Assembly: GCA_903890485.1 (NCBI GenBank)
Contig: CAITBM010000132.1
Span: 1 to 64,000 of the forward strand
Length of the DNA stretch: 64,000 nt
Source: an uncultured Opitutaceae bacterium
GTDB taxonomy: Bacteria; Verrucomicrobiota; Verrucomicrobiia; Opitutales; Opitutaceae
Reading direction: 5' to 3'
Both the position numbers and the translations under genes were made by a program. Below, in pieces: positions 1 to 7,692 of this stretch (its first letter is position 1; every line of letters begins with the position of its first letter). The notes under the pieces are model-generated. The model had not been told where the DNA came from and searched no databases. It was given only the letters and a program-made list of their open reading frames with translations.

Positions 1-302
1 GGGTGCCTCTCGACGCTCTTCGGCCACGTGATCGCGGGGTGCTTCATCGGGATCGAGTCATGGTAGATGGCGGCCACCCGGCAGGGCTTCCTCTCCAGGA
101 AATCGGCGAATCCGGGCCGCTCCGCCTCCGAGAAAAGCTCCGGGGTCAGGATCCAGTCCGAGGCCTTGGCCTCGGAGGCGATCTCCGGCCAGAGCAGCGG
201 CCGGGCCCTCGCCCCCAGCTCCTCCAGGAGGCGACGGCTCACGCGGGCAAGCCCCGAGGCGTGCTTCCAGGCCGAGGCGCTCGTGGTGTCAAAGAGGATC
301 AT
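1..302 (-). CDS. Glycosyltransferase, N-terminal part (runs off the window)
   Basis: The first 100 or so residues are visible; the gene continues past the left edge. The reverse strand reads MILFDTTSASAWKHASGLAR at the start and later a stretch AAIYHDSIPMKHPAITWP. That layout (an early DTTS-x-H-x-SGL block, then YHD-x-IP-x-KHP) resembles the N-terminal half of GT-B glycosyltransferases; this is recalled from the family, not searched. Its ATG overlaps the stop of the upstream glycosyltransferase by four bases (ATGA), so the two are almost certainly co-translated. Substrate unknown. Confidence 0.6.
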   Translation of the reverse strand, partial: MILFDTTSASAWKHASGLARVSRRLLEELGARARPLLWPEIASEAKASDWILTPELFSEAERPGFADFLERKPCRVAAIYHDSIPMKHPAITWPKSVERH

Positions 303-1510
303 GCCTTGGCAACGGCCTCCATGCGCTTCAGGAGCTTGTCCGTGTTCACCCGGACGTCGAAATTTTCCTCGATCCACGCCCGCGCCGCCCTGCGCAGCGC
401 CTCGCAGCAGGCGTCGTCGGAGGACATGCGCCTGAGGGCGACGGCCCAGGCCTCCGGATGGTCCACGGGCAGCACGACCCCGGTCACCCCGTCGGTCACC
501 GCCTCCGTGGTCCCCGCCGCGGGCGATGTGATCACGGGAACCCCCGCCGCCATCGCCTCGCCGATCACGTTCGGCAGGCCGTCCTGGTCCCCGCTCGGCG
601 CCACCACCCCCGTGTGGAGCAGGACGTCCGCCCAGTCCAGGTGTCCCCAGACCTCGTGCGAGGGGACCTGCCCGGTGAAGGTCACGCGGTCACCCAGGCC
701 CAGGTGGCCGGCCAATTTCTCAAGCTTCTGGCGAAGGGGCCCGTCGCCGACGATGCGCGCCTCAAAGGCGAGGCCGGAGGCCTTCATCGCCGCGTAGACC
801 CTCAGCTGGCGGTCGAGGCCCTTCTTCTCCACGAGCCGGGCCACCGAGAGGACGTGGAGCGGGACCCGGGAGGCGTGAAGCGGCTTGAGGGTCGGGAGGC
901 GCTCCAGGCCGCTCCGGATGCAGACCACCTTGGCGGGCTCGAGCCCTCGCGCGATGAGCGCCTGCCGGGCGAGCTCCGTCGACGTGTGGACCAGCACGGC
1001 GTGCTGAAGCTTGTCGATCAGCCACCAGTCGCCGCCGTGCTCAAAAACATCGTAGGCGTGGGCCCCCGCCGAGAATCGGCGGCCGTCCATCCTCCAAAAT
1101 AGCCAGGCGGCCGTTGCCGGCGCCCCGCTCCATGCGGCATGGGTGAGGCCGGGCGGGTTCTCGCGGAAATTGCGCGCGTAGACGCAGGCGAATCCGGCCC
1201 CAAGCATGTTCTCCCAGAAATTGAGCCAGGACGGCGCCCTGCGCGTCACCAGGCCCCGCAGGAGCTGCTTCATGATGTCGGGCTTTCGGTAGGTCTCGTA
1301 GGGAATGAGCCAGAAAAGCTGCAGGAGCTTCCACTTGTTGAATGACTCCACCCGGATGCCGCGGAACATCCCCCCTCCTCCCCACATCGAGAAGATCCTC
1401 AGCTTCACCCCCCGGGCCCTCATCGCGGCTATCTCCCGCTGCAGGAACATCTCGGTCGTCTTAGGGAACGTCGTGAAGAGGTAGGTGATTGCGGGACCTT
1501 CGGAGTTCAA
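299..1510 (-). CDS. GT4-family glycosyltransferase
   Basis: A 403-residue GT-B fold glycosyltransferase, probably cytoplasmic or peripheral at the inner membrane, transferring a sugar from a nucleotide donor. The C-terminal half has the GT4 signature: LSVARLVEKKGLD, then IVGDGPL, then DGLPNVIGEAMAAGVPVI, which carries the acidic donor-binding block, then G-T-TEAVTDGVTG. The only usable start for the full length is a TTG at 1510, because a TAA lies a few codons upstream in frame. It is followed by another glycosyltransferase with a four-base overlap. The acceptor could be a lipid, an exopolysaccharide or a protein glycan; nothing in the sequence decides this. Confidence 0.8.
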   Translation of the reverse strand: MNSEGPAITYLFTTFPKTTEMFLQREIAAMRARGVKLRIFSMWGGGGMFRGIRVESFNKWKLLQLFWLIPYETYRKPDIMKQLLRGLVTRRAPSWLNFWENMLGAGFACVYARNFRENPPGLTHAAWSGAPATAAWLFWRMDGRRFSAGAHAYDVFEHGGDWWLIDKLQHAVLVHTSTELARQALIARGLEPAKVVCIRSGLERLPTLKPLHASRVPLHVLSVARLVEKKGLDRQLRVYAAMKASGLAFEARIVGDGPLRQKLEKLAGHLGLGDRVTFTGQVPSHEVWGHLDWADVLLHTGVVAPSGDQDGLPNVIGEAMAAGVPVITSPAAGTTEAVTDGVTGVVLPVDHPEAWAVALRRMSSDDACCEALRRAARAWIEENFDVRVNTDKLLKRMEAVAKA

Positions 1511-1604
1511 TTCCGCGGGACTTTAGACTGTTTCACCCTTCCGCGGAAAGATTCTTCCGCAACCGGGCGTGCTCGGTTTTTTCTCTCGCAGGCAACTGTC
1601 CCCT

Positions 1605-2345
1605 ATGATGCGTTCAAACCCTTATTCGATGAATTACTATCGCCGAAGCGAACTCACAGCCGACGTTGCCGGCGTGCTTGCTCGCTACGACGAAACGGCC
1701 CGCCGGTTCGTGGGTCAGGATTACCGCCACCCGCTCAGGATGAGAGACTGGGAACTCGCCCGGGTGCTCGAGGCCGTACGGGCGGTCCCCGTGGGCTCAA
1801 GCATCCTCGACACCGGATCCTTCAACACCTACCTCGCCCTGGTGCTGGCGTCCTACGGGTACAGGATGACCGCCTCAGACCTGATCTGGAGGAGGCTGGT
1901 GAAGAGCCTTGAGCGGCGCTTTGCGCTGGCGCCCAAAAAGGCCACGGAAGCCCCCTTCTTCGAGTGGCTGGGAGTCTACCGCAAGGCGAGGGTGCCGGTC
2001 CGCAACCTCAATCTGACTCGGCTCAGGTGCCCGGATTCCGCCTTCGACTGCGTGGTCGCCCTCTCCGTGATCGAGCATGTGCCCCAGGTTGAGCGCGCCC
2101 TTGCGGAAATGTACCGCGTCCTGGCCCCCGGCGGGCGGCTCCTGATCACGACCGACTGCGCCCCAAAGCCCGTTGCCTACACCAACGGCGTCAGGTATTT
2201 CTCCGAGTCCGAGATCGAGGCGCTCTTTAGGCCCTACCCGGTCACCTCGCGCAGGAATTCGCCGGATTTCTCCCGCGAGAACTGGTGCTACGGAGCGAGC
2301 CAGCCCGTGGTCACCGCCTTCATCGAGGTCACAAGACCCCGGTAA
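1605..2345 (+). CDS. Class I SAM-dependent methyltransferase
   Basis: About 246 residues from the ATG at 1605; a GTG at 1569 and a later ATG at 1629 are alternative starts. The SAM-binding motif I appears as SSILDTGSFNTYLAL. The acidic residue after strand 2 is in MTASDL, and the post-I segment is FDCVVALSVIEHVPQVERAL followed by VLAPGGRLLIT. This is the Methyltransf_11 type of small-molecule or glycan methyltransferase. It lies between glycosyltransferases and converges on the next gene with a 17-base overlap. Methylation of a sugar or polyprenyl-linked intermediate is plausible from context only. Confidence 0.75.
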   Translation: MMRSNPYSMNYYRRSELTADVAGVLARYDETARRFVGQDYRHPLRMRDWELARVLEAVRAVPVGSSILDTGSFNTYLALVLASYGYRMTASDLIWRRLVKSLERRFALAPKKATEAPFFEWLGVYRKARVPVRNLNLTRLRCPDSAFDCVVALSVIEHVPQVERALAEMYRVLAPGGRLLITTDCAPKPVAYTNGVRYFSESEIEALFRPYPVTSRRNSPDFSRENWCYGASQPVVTAFIEVTRPR

Positions 2346-3555
2346 AGGGCGGCATCGAGTGCGGCCTGAAGGCGAGCCGGGTCGGCTTCTCGTCGGCAAC
2401 CGAGGCCCCTAGCCCCACCAACTCGTCGATCAGGACGGTCGGGTCCTCCTCGTAGCGCAGCCTGAGAAAATTGTCCCGCATGCGGATGTAATCCTCGGGC
2501 TTGGTGAGCCACGAACCGATGATCCGGTCAAAGTCCTCGCCGGACTCGATCTTGTCGGAGGCAGCGCCGTTCCGGAGGTACTTCCAGGTGAGCTCCTCCT
2601 GGGGCATGATGCCGCCGACCGCGTTGAAGATGATCGGGCACTTGAAGTGGAGGGCCTTGGCGCAGGTGGTCGTCCCCCCGCGGGTCACGATCACGTCGCT
2701 CACCTGCATCAGCAGGTGGACGATCTCGGAGTAGCCCTCGACGTAGCAGTTGAATTCCGGGTGGTTCGCCCGCCAGTGGACCAGGTCATTGTAGGCCTGC
2801 TTGTTCCTGCCGCAGATGACGATCGCCTGGCAGCGGTCGGCCCGCTTCACCAGGGCCGGGAGAAGGTCGAAGTGGTTGTTGGCCCCGTTGCCCCCGGTGG
2901 CCAGGAAAACGGTGAAGAGGTCGGGCCGCAGCCCGAGCCTCTCCTCGCGGAAGATCCCCCGCTCCTGGGGCACAACGGTCTCAAAATGGGCGTGCGGATG
3001 CATCAGGTACCCGCGAACTCGGGCCTTGTCCGGGGTGATCCCCTTCTTGATGGCGTAGTCCTGTGCCGTGGGAGTCCGTGAGAAATACATGTCGACTGTC
3101 GGCTCGATCCAGTTGCGCGAGTAGCCCCAGCCCCCGGAGAACTCACCGCAGTAGGTCGCGCACTTCACCCTGCCCTCGCCCAGGATCTTCCGGGCCAATT
3201 GGAAATAGCCGCGGTTCAGGCAGTCGTGGACGCTTAAGACCAGGTGCGGCCTGTACTCCTTCAGGACGTTCACGTAGTAGCGCCTGCCGAAGGAAACCGT
3301 GTCCTTGTTCAGGATGCTCTGGAGCTCGACAAAGGCGTAGAACGCCTTGTGCACCCAGGGTGCGCTCGCCTGGATCTTGTTGTAGAAGTTGACCCCGGCC
3401 CGGTTGAAGACCGAAGAGTTCTCCAGCATCTGCTCGATCCGCACGTCGACGTCGTGCTTGTAGAGCTGGAAGCACCAGTCCGCAAAGGCCTCGGCCCGGG
3501 CGTCGTGGCCCCCACCGGTGGAGGAGGTGAGAACAAGGATGCGGACTTTGGACAT
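2329..3555 (-). CDS. MGDG synthase-like / processive diacylglycerol glycosyltransferase
   Basis: A 408-residue GT28-type enzyme. The N-terminus MSKVRILVLTSSTGGGHDAR has the glycine-rich GGGH block typical of MGDG-synthase N domains. The C-terminal half has FLATGGNGANNHFDLLP and VSDVIVTRGGTTTCAKAL, the UDP-sugar-binding region of GT28/MurG-like enzymes. The family adds glucose or galactose to diacylglycerol on the inner membrane leaflet. Reading in the same direction just upstream are a ketosynthase and an ACP-dehydratase, so a glycolipid with a special acyl chain is a fair inference. It could also act on another lipid acceptor. Confidence 0.75.
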   Translation of the reverse strand: MSKVRILVLTSSTGGGHDARAEAFADWCFQLYKHDVDVRIEQMLENSSVFNRAGVNFYNKIQASAPWVHKAFYAFVELQSILNKDTVSFGRRYYVNVLKEYRPHLVLSVHDCLNRGYFQLARKILGEGRVKCATYCGEFSGGWGYSRNWIEPTVDMYFSRTPTAQDYAIKKGITPDKARVRGYLMHPHAHFETVVPQERGIFREERLGLRPDLFTVFLATGGNGANNHFDLLPALVKRADRCQAIVICGRNKQAYNDLVHWRANHPEFNCYVEGYSEIVHLLMQVSDVIVTRGGTTTCAKALHFKCPIIFNAVGGIMPQEELTWKYLRNGAASDKIESGEDFDRIIGSWLTKPEDYIRMRDNFLRLRYEEDPTVLIDELVGLGASVADEKPTRLAFRPHSMPPFTGVL

Positions 3556-3655
3556 GGTTAGGCTTGGGCCGGCCCGTTCACGGGGCCAGGGCGGGCGCAG
3601 TTAAGGCCAACGGCCCCGGGCATCTTTGCAAGAATCCTCTGGCGTGGCGCACCCA

Positions 3656-4915
3656 TCAGGCACGCCTCAGGAGCAGCGCGACGTTCGCCCCACCAAAGCC
3701 GCTGCTGTTCTTTAGGACGACCTTCGGGGACTGGTTCACGGTCGCGCGCAGGATGTTCAGTCCCTCGCACGCGGGGTCCAGGTTGCTGATATGGGCGGAG
3801 CCGGGCATGAAGCCCTCGCGCATGAGCAGCGCGCTAAAGCCCGTCTCCATTGCCCCCGCAAGCGAGAGCCCGTGGCCCGTCAGGGACTTGGTGCTGCTGA
3901 TCGCGGGCCTAAACCCCAATTCCCCGAAGACGGACTTGAGCGCACGCGCCTCGGATATGTCCCCGATCAAAGTCGAGGTCGCGTGGGCGTTTACATAGTC
4001 TACCTCGGCCGCCGAGATGCGGGTCGCCTTGAGGGCGTTTTCCATAGCGGTCTTCGAGCCCGTGCCATCCGGGTGCGAGATCGCGACATTGTAGCCGTCG
4101 GAGGCCTGGCCCCAGCCGGCCAGCTCGCAGTAGGGTGTGACCCCGCGCCGCGCCACCTCGTCCTCGCTCTCGAGGACCAGGACCGTCCCACCCCCCGTTC
4201 CCACGAACCCGTCGCGCGCCACGTCAAAGGGCCGGGAAGCCAGGTTGGGGTCGGTCTGGAGCGAGAGCGTCCGCATCCCCGCAAAGGGAAGGATCGCGTC
4301 CCGGTTGCCGTCCTCGCCCGCGGCGATGAACATCCGCTTCTGGCGGCCGAGTGAAATCTCGTCATGGGCATATGCGAGCGCATGGGCCGAGGATGCGCAG
4401 GCCGAGGAAAACCCGCACGAGGCGCCCTGGATCTTGAAGGCCGCCACCAGGTTGAAGTTGAGCGTGCCCACGATGGAGGCCACGATCCCTAGCGGCGAGC
4501 ACCGGGCTGGGCCCAGTTTGAGCATCCGCTCGTGGTGGTAGTAGGTGAGCATCGGCGAACCCCCGGACGCCGCAAAGAGGCCCGTGTCCGGGTTCGAGAT
4601 ATCCGACTCAGCCAATTTCGCGTCGGCCACGGCCTGGATCATCGCGCAGTGCGCGAAGAGGCCGTGCGGGGCCATCGAGCGGATGGTTTCCCGCTTGATC
4701 GCGTACCTGGATGGGAATGTCCAGTCCTCGGGGTCAACCGAGTCCGTGGAGAACCCCTTGATGGTGCCAATCACCTTGCACGCGATGTCGGGCTTCTGGA
4801 AAGGCGGGTAGAGCTCGAACCCATGACGCTGCTCGCGCAGGCTCGCCGCAACGCTCGATGCGTCGTTACCTATGCTCGTTACAAATCCAAGGCCGGTAAT
4901 GAAGACTCTGGGCAT
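3656..4915 (-). CDS. Beta-ketoacyl-ACP synthase (KAS I/II type)
   Basis: A 419-residue condensing enzyme starting at ATG 4915. The full Cys-His-His triad is visible: Cys173 in SSACASSAHAL, His311 in NAHATSTLIGD and His348 in TKSLTGHGLSLAG. It should condense malonyl-ACP with an acyl-ACP. It is not in a fab operon. Its upstream partner is a fused ACP-dehydratase and its downstream neighbour a lipid glycosyltransferase. That makes a dedicated role in a special acyl or polyene chain more likely than bulk fatty-acid synthesis. No ketoreductase, acyltransferase or enoyl reductase is in the window, so those would have to come from elsewhere. Confidence 0.88.
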   Translation of the reverse strand: MPRVFITGLGFVTSIGNDASSVAASLREQRHGFELYPPFQKPDIACKVIGTIKGFSTDSVDPEDWTFPSRYAIKRETIRSMAPHGLFAHCAMIQAVADAKLAESDISNPDTGLFAASGGSPMLTYYHHERMLKLGPARCSPLGIVASIVGTLNFNLVAAFKIQGASCGFSSACASSAHALAYAHDEISLGRQKRMFIAAGEDGNRDAILPFAGMRTLSLQTDPNLASRPFDVARDGFVGTGGGTVLVLESEDEVARRGVTPYCELAGWGQASDGYNVAISHPDGTGSKTAMENALKATRISAAEVDYVNAHATSTLIGDISEARALKSVFGELGFRPAISSTKSLTGHGLSLAGAMETGFSALLMREGFMPGSAHISNLDPACEGLNILRATVNQSPKVVLKNSSGFGGANVALLLRRA

Positions 4916-4970
4916 GCTCTAAGGGCGCGCTGCCCTTCCCATCGTGACCATCGTCACGAGTCGGTCAACC

Positions 4971-5945
4971 TCAGGCGTTGATCGCGACCCGCAGGGGCGG
5001 AGTCTCCGAGGGCTGCACCTCGGGAGCGGGTTGGCCGGCACTCTCCACTGCCGCCGGGGCAACCGCTGATTCGACGTAGGCAAAGGTGAGCGTGATATCC
5101 TCGGCGATTACCGCCTTCTCCTGGCCGACGCGGATCGCCCCCTCAAAGGTCGCCAGCGGCATCTTCATGCGCTTCGGCTTGATCGAGAGGGTTAGGATGT
5201 CACCGGGCTTGCACATGCGGTGGGCGCGAACGCCCTCGCATCCCGTGAAGAAGATCGTGTTGGAACCGATGGCTTTGCCGGGCTCGGTTGAAGCGCCCTC
5301 GAGCAGGTAGAGGACCGCCAGCTGTCCCAGGGCCTCGAGCATGATCGAGGCCGGCATGATCGGGTTGTCCTTGAAGTGACCCTGGAGGAAGAACTCCTGG
5401 CCGGTGATCTTGTACTTGCCGTTGGCTCCCGTGGAACTGACCGAGGCCTCGTTCAGGAACAGGAACGGAGGCTGGACCGGCATCACCGCACCGATGTGCT
5501 CGATCGGCAGGAACTTGGTCGGACGCGGCAGGGGCAGGCCCCTGATCTTGCAGTCGATGAAGGTCTTTACGTCGCCGACAGTCCGCAGGTTGCGCAACTC
5601 GTCGTTGTTGATCGTCAGCTGCAGGACGTCCTCAACCAGGATCACGATCTCCATCATCGTGAGGGAGTCGATGCCCAGGTCCTCGATCAGCCTGAGGTCA
5701 TCGTCGGCATCCTTTAACTTCGACCTCAAATCCGGCTCAACAAAGCGCTCAATCACGCCAATGACCACCGCGGGCATATGGTCCGCGTTGCCCGTCTTCC
5801 TGAACTGGACGGCAGCCTCAAAAGTCGAGGGCGAGCACCGTTTCAGCGCCTCGCGGAGTGCCGCGTCGTCATCGGGGGCAAACGGCTTGGTGGCAAGCGT
5901 TAAGGTCTTGTTTGCACCCGGGTTGGATTGGACTGGGTCTGGCAT
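4971..5945 (-). CDS. Acyl carrier protein fused to FabA/FabZ-like dehydratase
   Basis: A 324-residue two-domain protein. After a variable first 55 residues comes an ACP domain (about 58-135) with the phosphopantetheine site DLGIDSLTMME, Ser94. A hot-dog dehydratase follows (about 145-300) with LQGHFKDNPIMPASIMLEAL: His190 and Glu204 match the FabZ catalytic pair. The C-terminal tail is Pro/Ala/Glu-rich. In most bacteria these two activities are separate proteins. The gene is transcribed toward the ketosynthase 55 bases downstream. I infer that the fused pair hands 3-hydroxyacyl chains directly to the dehydratase for a dedicated pathway. Confidence 0.85.
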   Translation of the reverse strand: MPDPVQSNPGANKTLTLATKPFAPDDDAALREALKRCSPSTFEAAVQFRKTGNADHMPAVVIGVIERFVEPDLRSKLKDADDDLRLIEDLGIDSLTMMEIVILVEDVLQLTINNDELRNLRTVGDVKTFIDCKIRGLPLPRPTKFLPIEHIGAVMPVQPPFLFLNEASVSSTGANGKYKITGQEFFLQGHFKDNPIMPASIMLEALGQLAVLYLLEGASTEPGKAIGSNTIFFTGCEGVRAHRMCKPGDILTLSIKPKRMKMPLATFEGAIRVGQEKAVIAEDITLTFAYVESAVAPAAVESAGQPAPEVQPSETPPLRVAINA

Positions 5946-6127
5946 CTGTCTCTATTTGTATGTTACGATAGGCAATAAAGTAAAACCATTTCTTAGCCGC
6001 GAAACCCTCCCCAATGGAGGCCAAAGCGGTGTCTCATTTGTTGGGAACGGTTTGCAAGAGCGCGGTACGGTAACCGAGCTTGATAATGCGTGTCCTAGAC
6101 CATAGCCCTTACTCTCCAACCCGCTCA
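5946..6127. promoter_or_regulatory. Divergent intergenic region, AT-richer, probable promoters
   Basis: About 180 bases separate the ACP-dehydratase and the glycosyltransferase, which read away from each other. The part from about 5950 to 6000 is markedly AT-richer than the surroundings and probably holds the promoter for the ketosynthase operon. No -35/-10 pair with correct spacing stands out, so this is a location call only. Confidence 0.35.
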
Positions 6128-7285
6128 ATGAGCGCACCTTCACTTGCAAAGCCAGCCTCCCCCGTATTCCTCATCACCCATGAGTTCTACCCGGTCAGTG
6201 GGGGGATAGCCACCTTCGCCGAGGAGATCGCCAAGGCCTCGGTCAACCTGGGCTATGACGTGGAGGTCTGGGCCCAATCCGCACCGGCCGGCGTGGAGAA
6301 GAAGTGGCCCTTCAAGATCCGGCGGCTTCCGCTCAAGGGTAGCCACGACCTCATCTGCCAGATCAAGCTGGCCCGCCAGCTGGTGGCCCGGCGCCGGGAG
6401 CTGCGCAACGCCACCGTATACCTGCCGGAGCCGGGGCCGATGCTGGCCATGATGATGCTCCAGTTCTTCAAGGCGTTTCGGCCCAGGCGCCTGGTCCTCA
6501 CGTTCCACGGGACGGAGATCCTCAACTTCGCCCGGAGCCCGCTTAGGCGCTGGCTTGCCGGGCGCCTGATCCGGCATGCGACCCGGATCAGCACCCTCAC
6601 GACCTACACGCAGGAGCTGCTCCTCGAGCGATTCCCCCATGCGGCGGAGAAGACATTCCTTACCCCGGGCGCCCTGCGCTCGGACTTCGCCGTCGTCCAC
6701 GAGCGGGCCGCCAGGACCCAGGCGAAGATCGTCGTCCTCACGGTGGGCCGCCTCCATCCGCGCAAGGGACAACTGATCACGCTCAAGGCGCTCCAGATGC
6801 TCTCCGAGGACGTGCGCACCCGGATCGAGTATTGGATCGTGGGAGGGCGCAACAAGGGCAACTACGAGGAGCTCCTGCGGAACCAGGCCGCGCTTGATCC
6901 CACTCTTGCCGTCCGCTTCTTCGGGAACATCCCCGACGAGGAGCTGGCCGACGTCTACAACCGCGCGGACATCTTTGCCCTCACCAGCGTGGCCCACGGG
7001 AGCAGCGTCGAGGGCTTTGGCCTCGTTTACCTCGAGGCGGCAGCCCATGCGCTCCCTATCGTGGCCCATAAGGTCGGCGGGGTCTCCGAAGCCGTCCGCG
7101 ACGGAGTGACGGGATTCCTGGTCACCCCGGAGAGGCCCGCGGAGCTCGCCGCCGCCTTTGAGAAGTTGATTCACGACGCCGCCCTTCGCCGCCAGTTTGG
7201 GGTGGCGGGCCGGATCTGGGCCTTGCGCAACCGATGGGAGGAGAACGCCTCCACTCTCTTTTCCAAGGCGGAGGACCTCGGGTGA
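6128..7285 (+). CDS. GT4-family glycosyltransferase
   Basis: About 385 residues from ATG 6128; an ATG at 6086 and a TTG at 6080 are possible earlier starts. The N domain has FLITHEFYPVSGGIATFAEE, the usual G-G-x-x glycine loop. The C domain has VLTVGRLHPRKGQ, YWIVGGRNKGNYEE and SVEGFGLVYLEAAAHALPIV, the E-x7-E region of GT4 enzymes. It should transfer a sugar from a nucleotide donor to a lipid or glycan acceptor. Its stop overlaps the GTG start of the thioesterase by four bases, so sugar transfer and acyl handling are translationally coupled here. Confidence 0.82.
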   Translation: MSAPSLAKPASPVFLITHEFYPVSGGIATFAEEIAKASVNLGYDVEVWAQSAPAGVEKKWPFKIRRLPLKGSHDLICQIKLARQLVARRRELRNATVYLPEPGPMLAMMMLQFFKAFRPRRLVLTFHGTEILNFARSPLRRWLAGRLIRHATRISTLTTYTQELLLERFPHAAEKTFLTPGALRSDFAVVHERAARTQAKIVVLTVGRLHPRKGQLITLKALQMLSEDVRTRIEYWIVGGRNKGNYEELLRNQAALDPTLAVRFFGNIPDEELADVYNRADIFALTSVAHGSSVEGFGLVYLEAAAHALPIVAHKVGGVSEAVRDGVTGFLVTPERPAELAAAFEKLIHDAALRRQFGVAGRIWALRNRWEENASTLFSKAEDLG

Positions 7286-7692
7286 TCCAGTCGCGCGTGA
7301 AGGTCACGGTCCGGTACGCCGAGACCGACATGATGGGCATCGTCTACCATGCCAACTACCTTCCCTGGTTCGAGGTGGGCAGGACCACGCTTCTAAAGGA
7401 GATAGGGGTCCCCTACCGCCAGCTCGAGGAGGAGGGCTTCCGCCTGCCCGTGCTCGAGGTGTCCGCCAAGTACCTCAGGCCCGCCGTGTACGACGACACG
7501 GTTGAGATCCTTACGATCCTAAGGGAGAAGCCGCTTCTAAGAATCCGTCTCGACTACGAGGTGCGCCGCGGAGACGAGCTCCTGGCCACCGGCTCAACCG
7601 TGCACGCCTTCGTGGACCGCAGCGGCCGGCCGGTGAGGCCGCCGGCCTGGGCCTCGGAAAAGATACAGACCGTTTTTGCGCAATCCGACTAG
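7282..7692 (+). CDS. YbgC/FadM-type acyl-CoA (or acyl-ACP) thioesterase
   Basis: A 136-residue hot-dog thioesterase starting at GTG 7282, inside the GTGA overlap with the glycosyltransferase. Family motif RYAETDMMGIVYHANYLPWF is clear, with the catalytic Asp at residue 16 and the conserved His at 24. The family hydrolyses acyl-CoA or acyl-ACP thioesters. Placed beside the ketosynthase/ACP-dehydratase genes, it could release or proofread the acyl chain. A tol-pal role, as for YbgC in enterobacteria, is less likely because no tol genes are near. It converges with uxaC with a four-base overlap. Confidence 0.85.
   Translation: MIQSRVKVTVRYAETDMMGIVYHANYLPWFEVGRTTLLKEIGVPYRQLEEEGFRLPVLEVSAKYLRPAVYDDTVEILTILREKPLLRIRLDYEVRRGDELLATGSTVHAFVDRSGRPVRPPAWASEKIQTVFAQSD

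Noticed and set aside
3-797. Long plus-strand open frame at the left edge
   Set aside because: It lies opposite two glycosyltransferase genes with clear family motifs; its translation is Arg/Pro-rich and has no recognisable domain, as expected of a GC-rich shadow frame.
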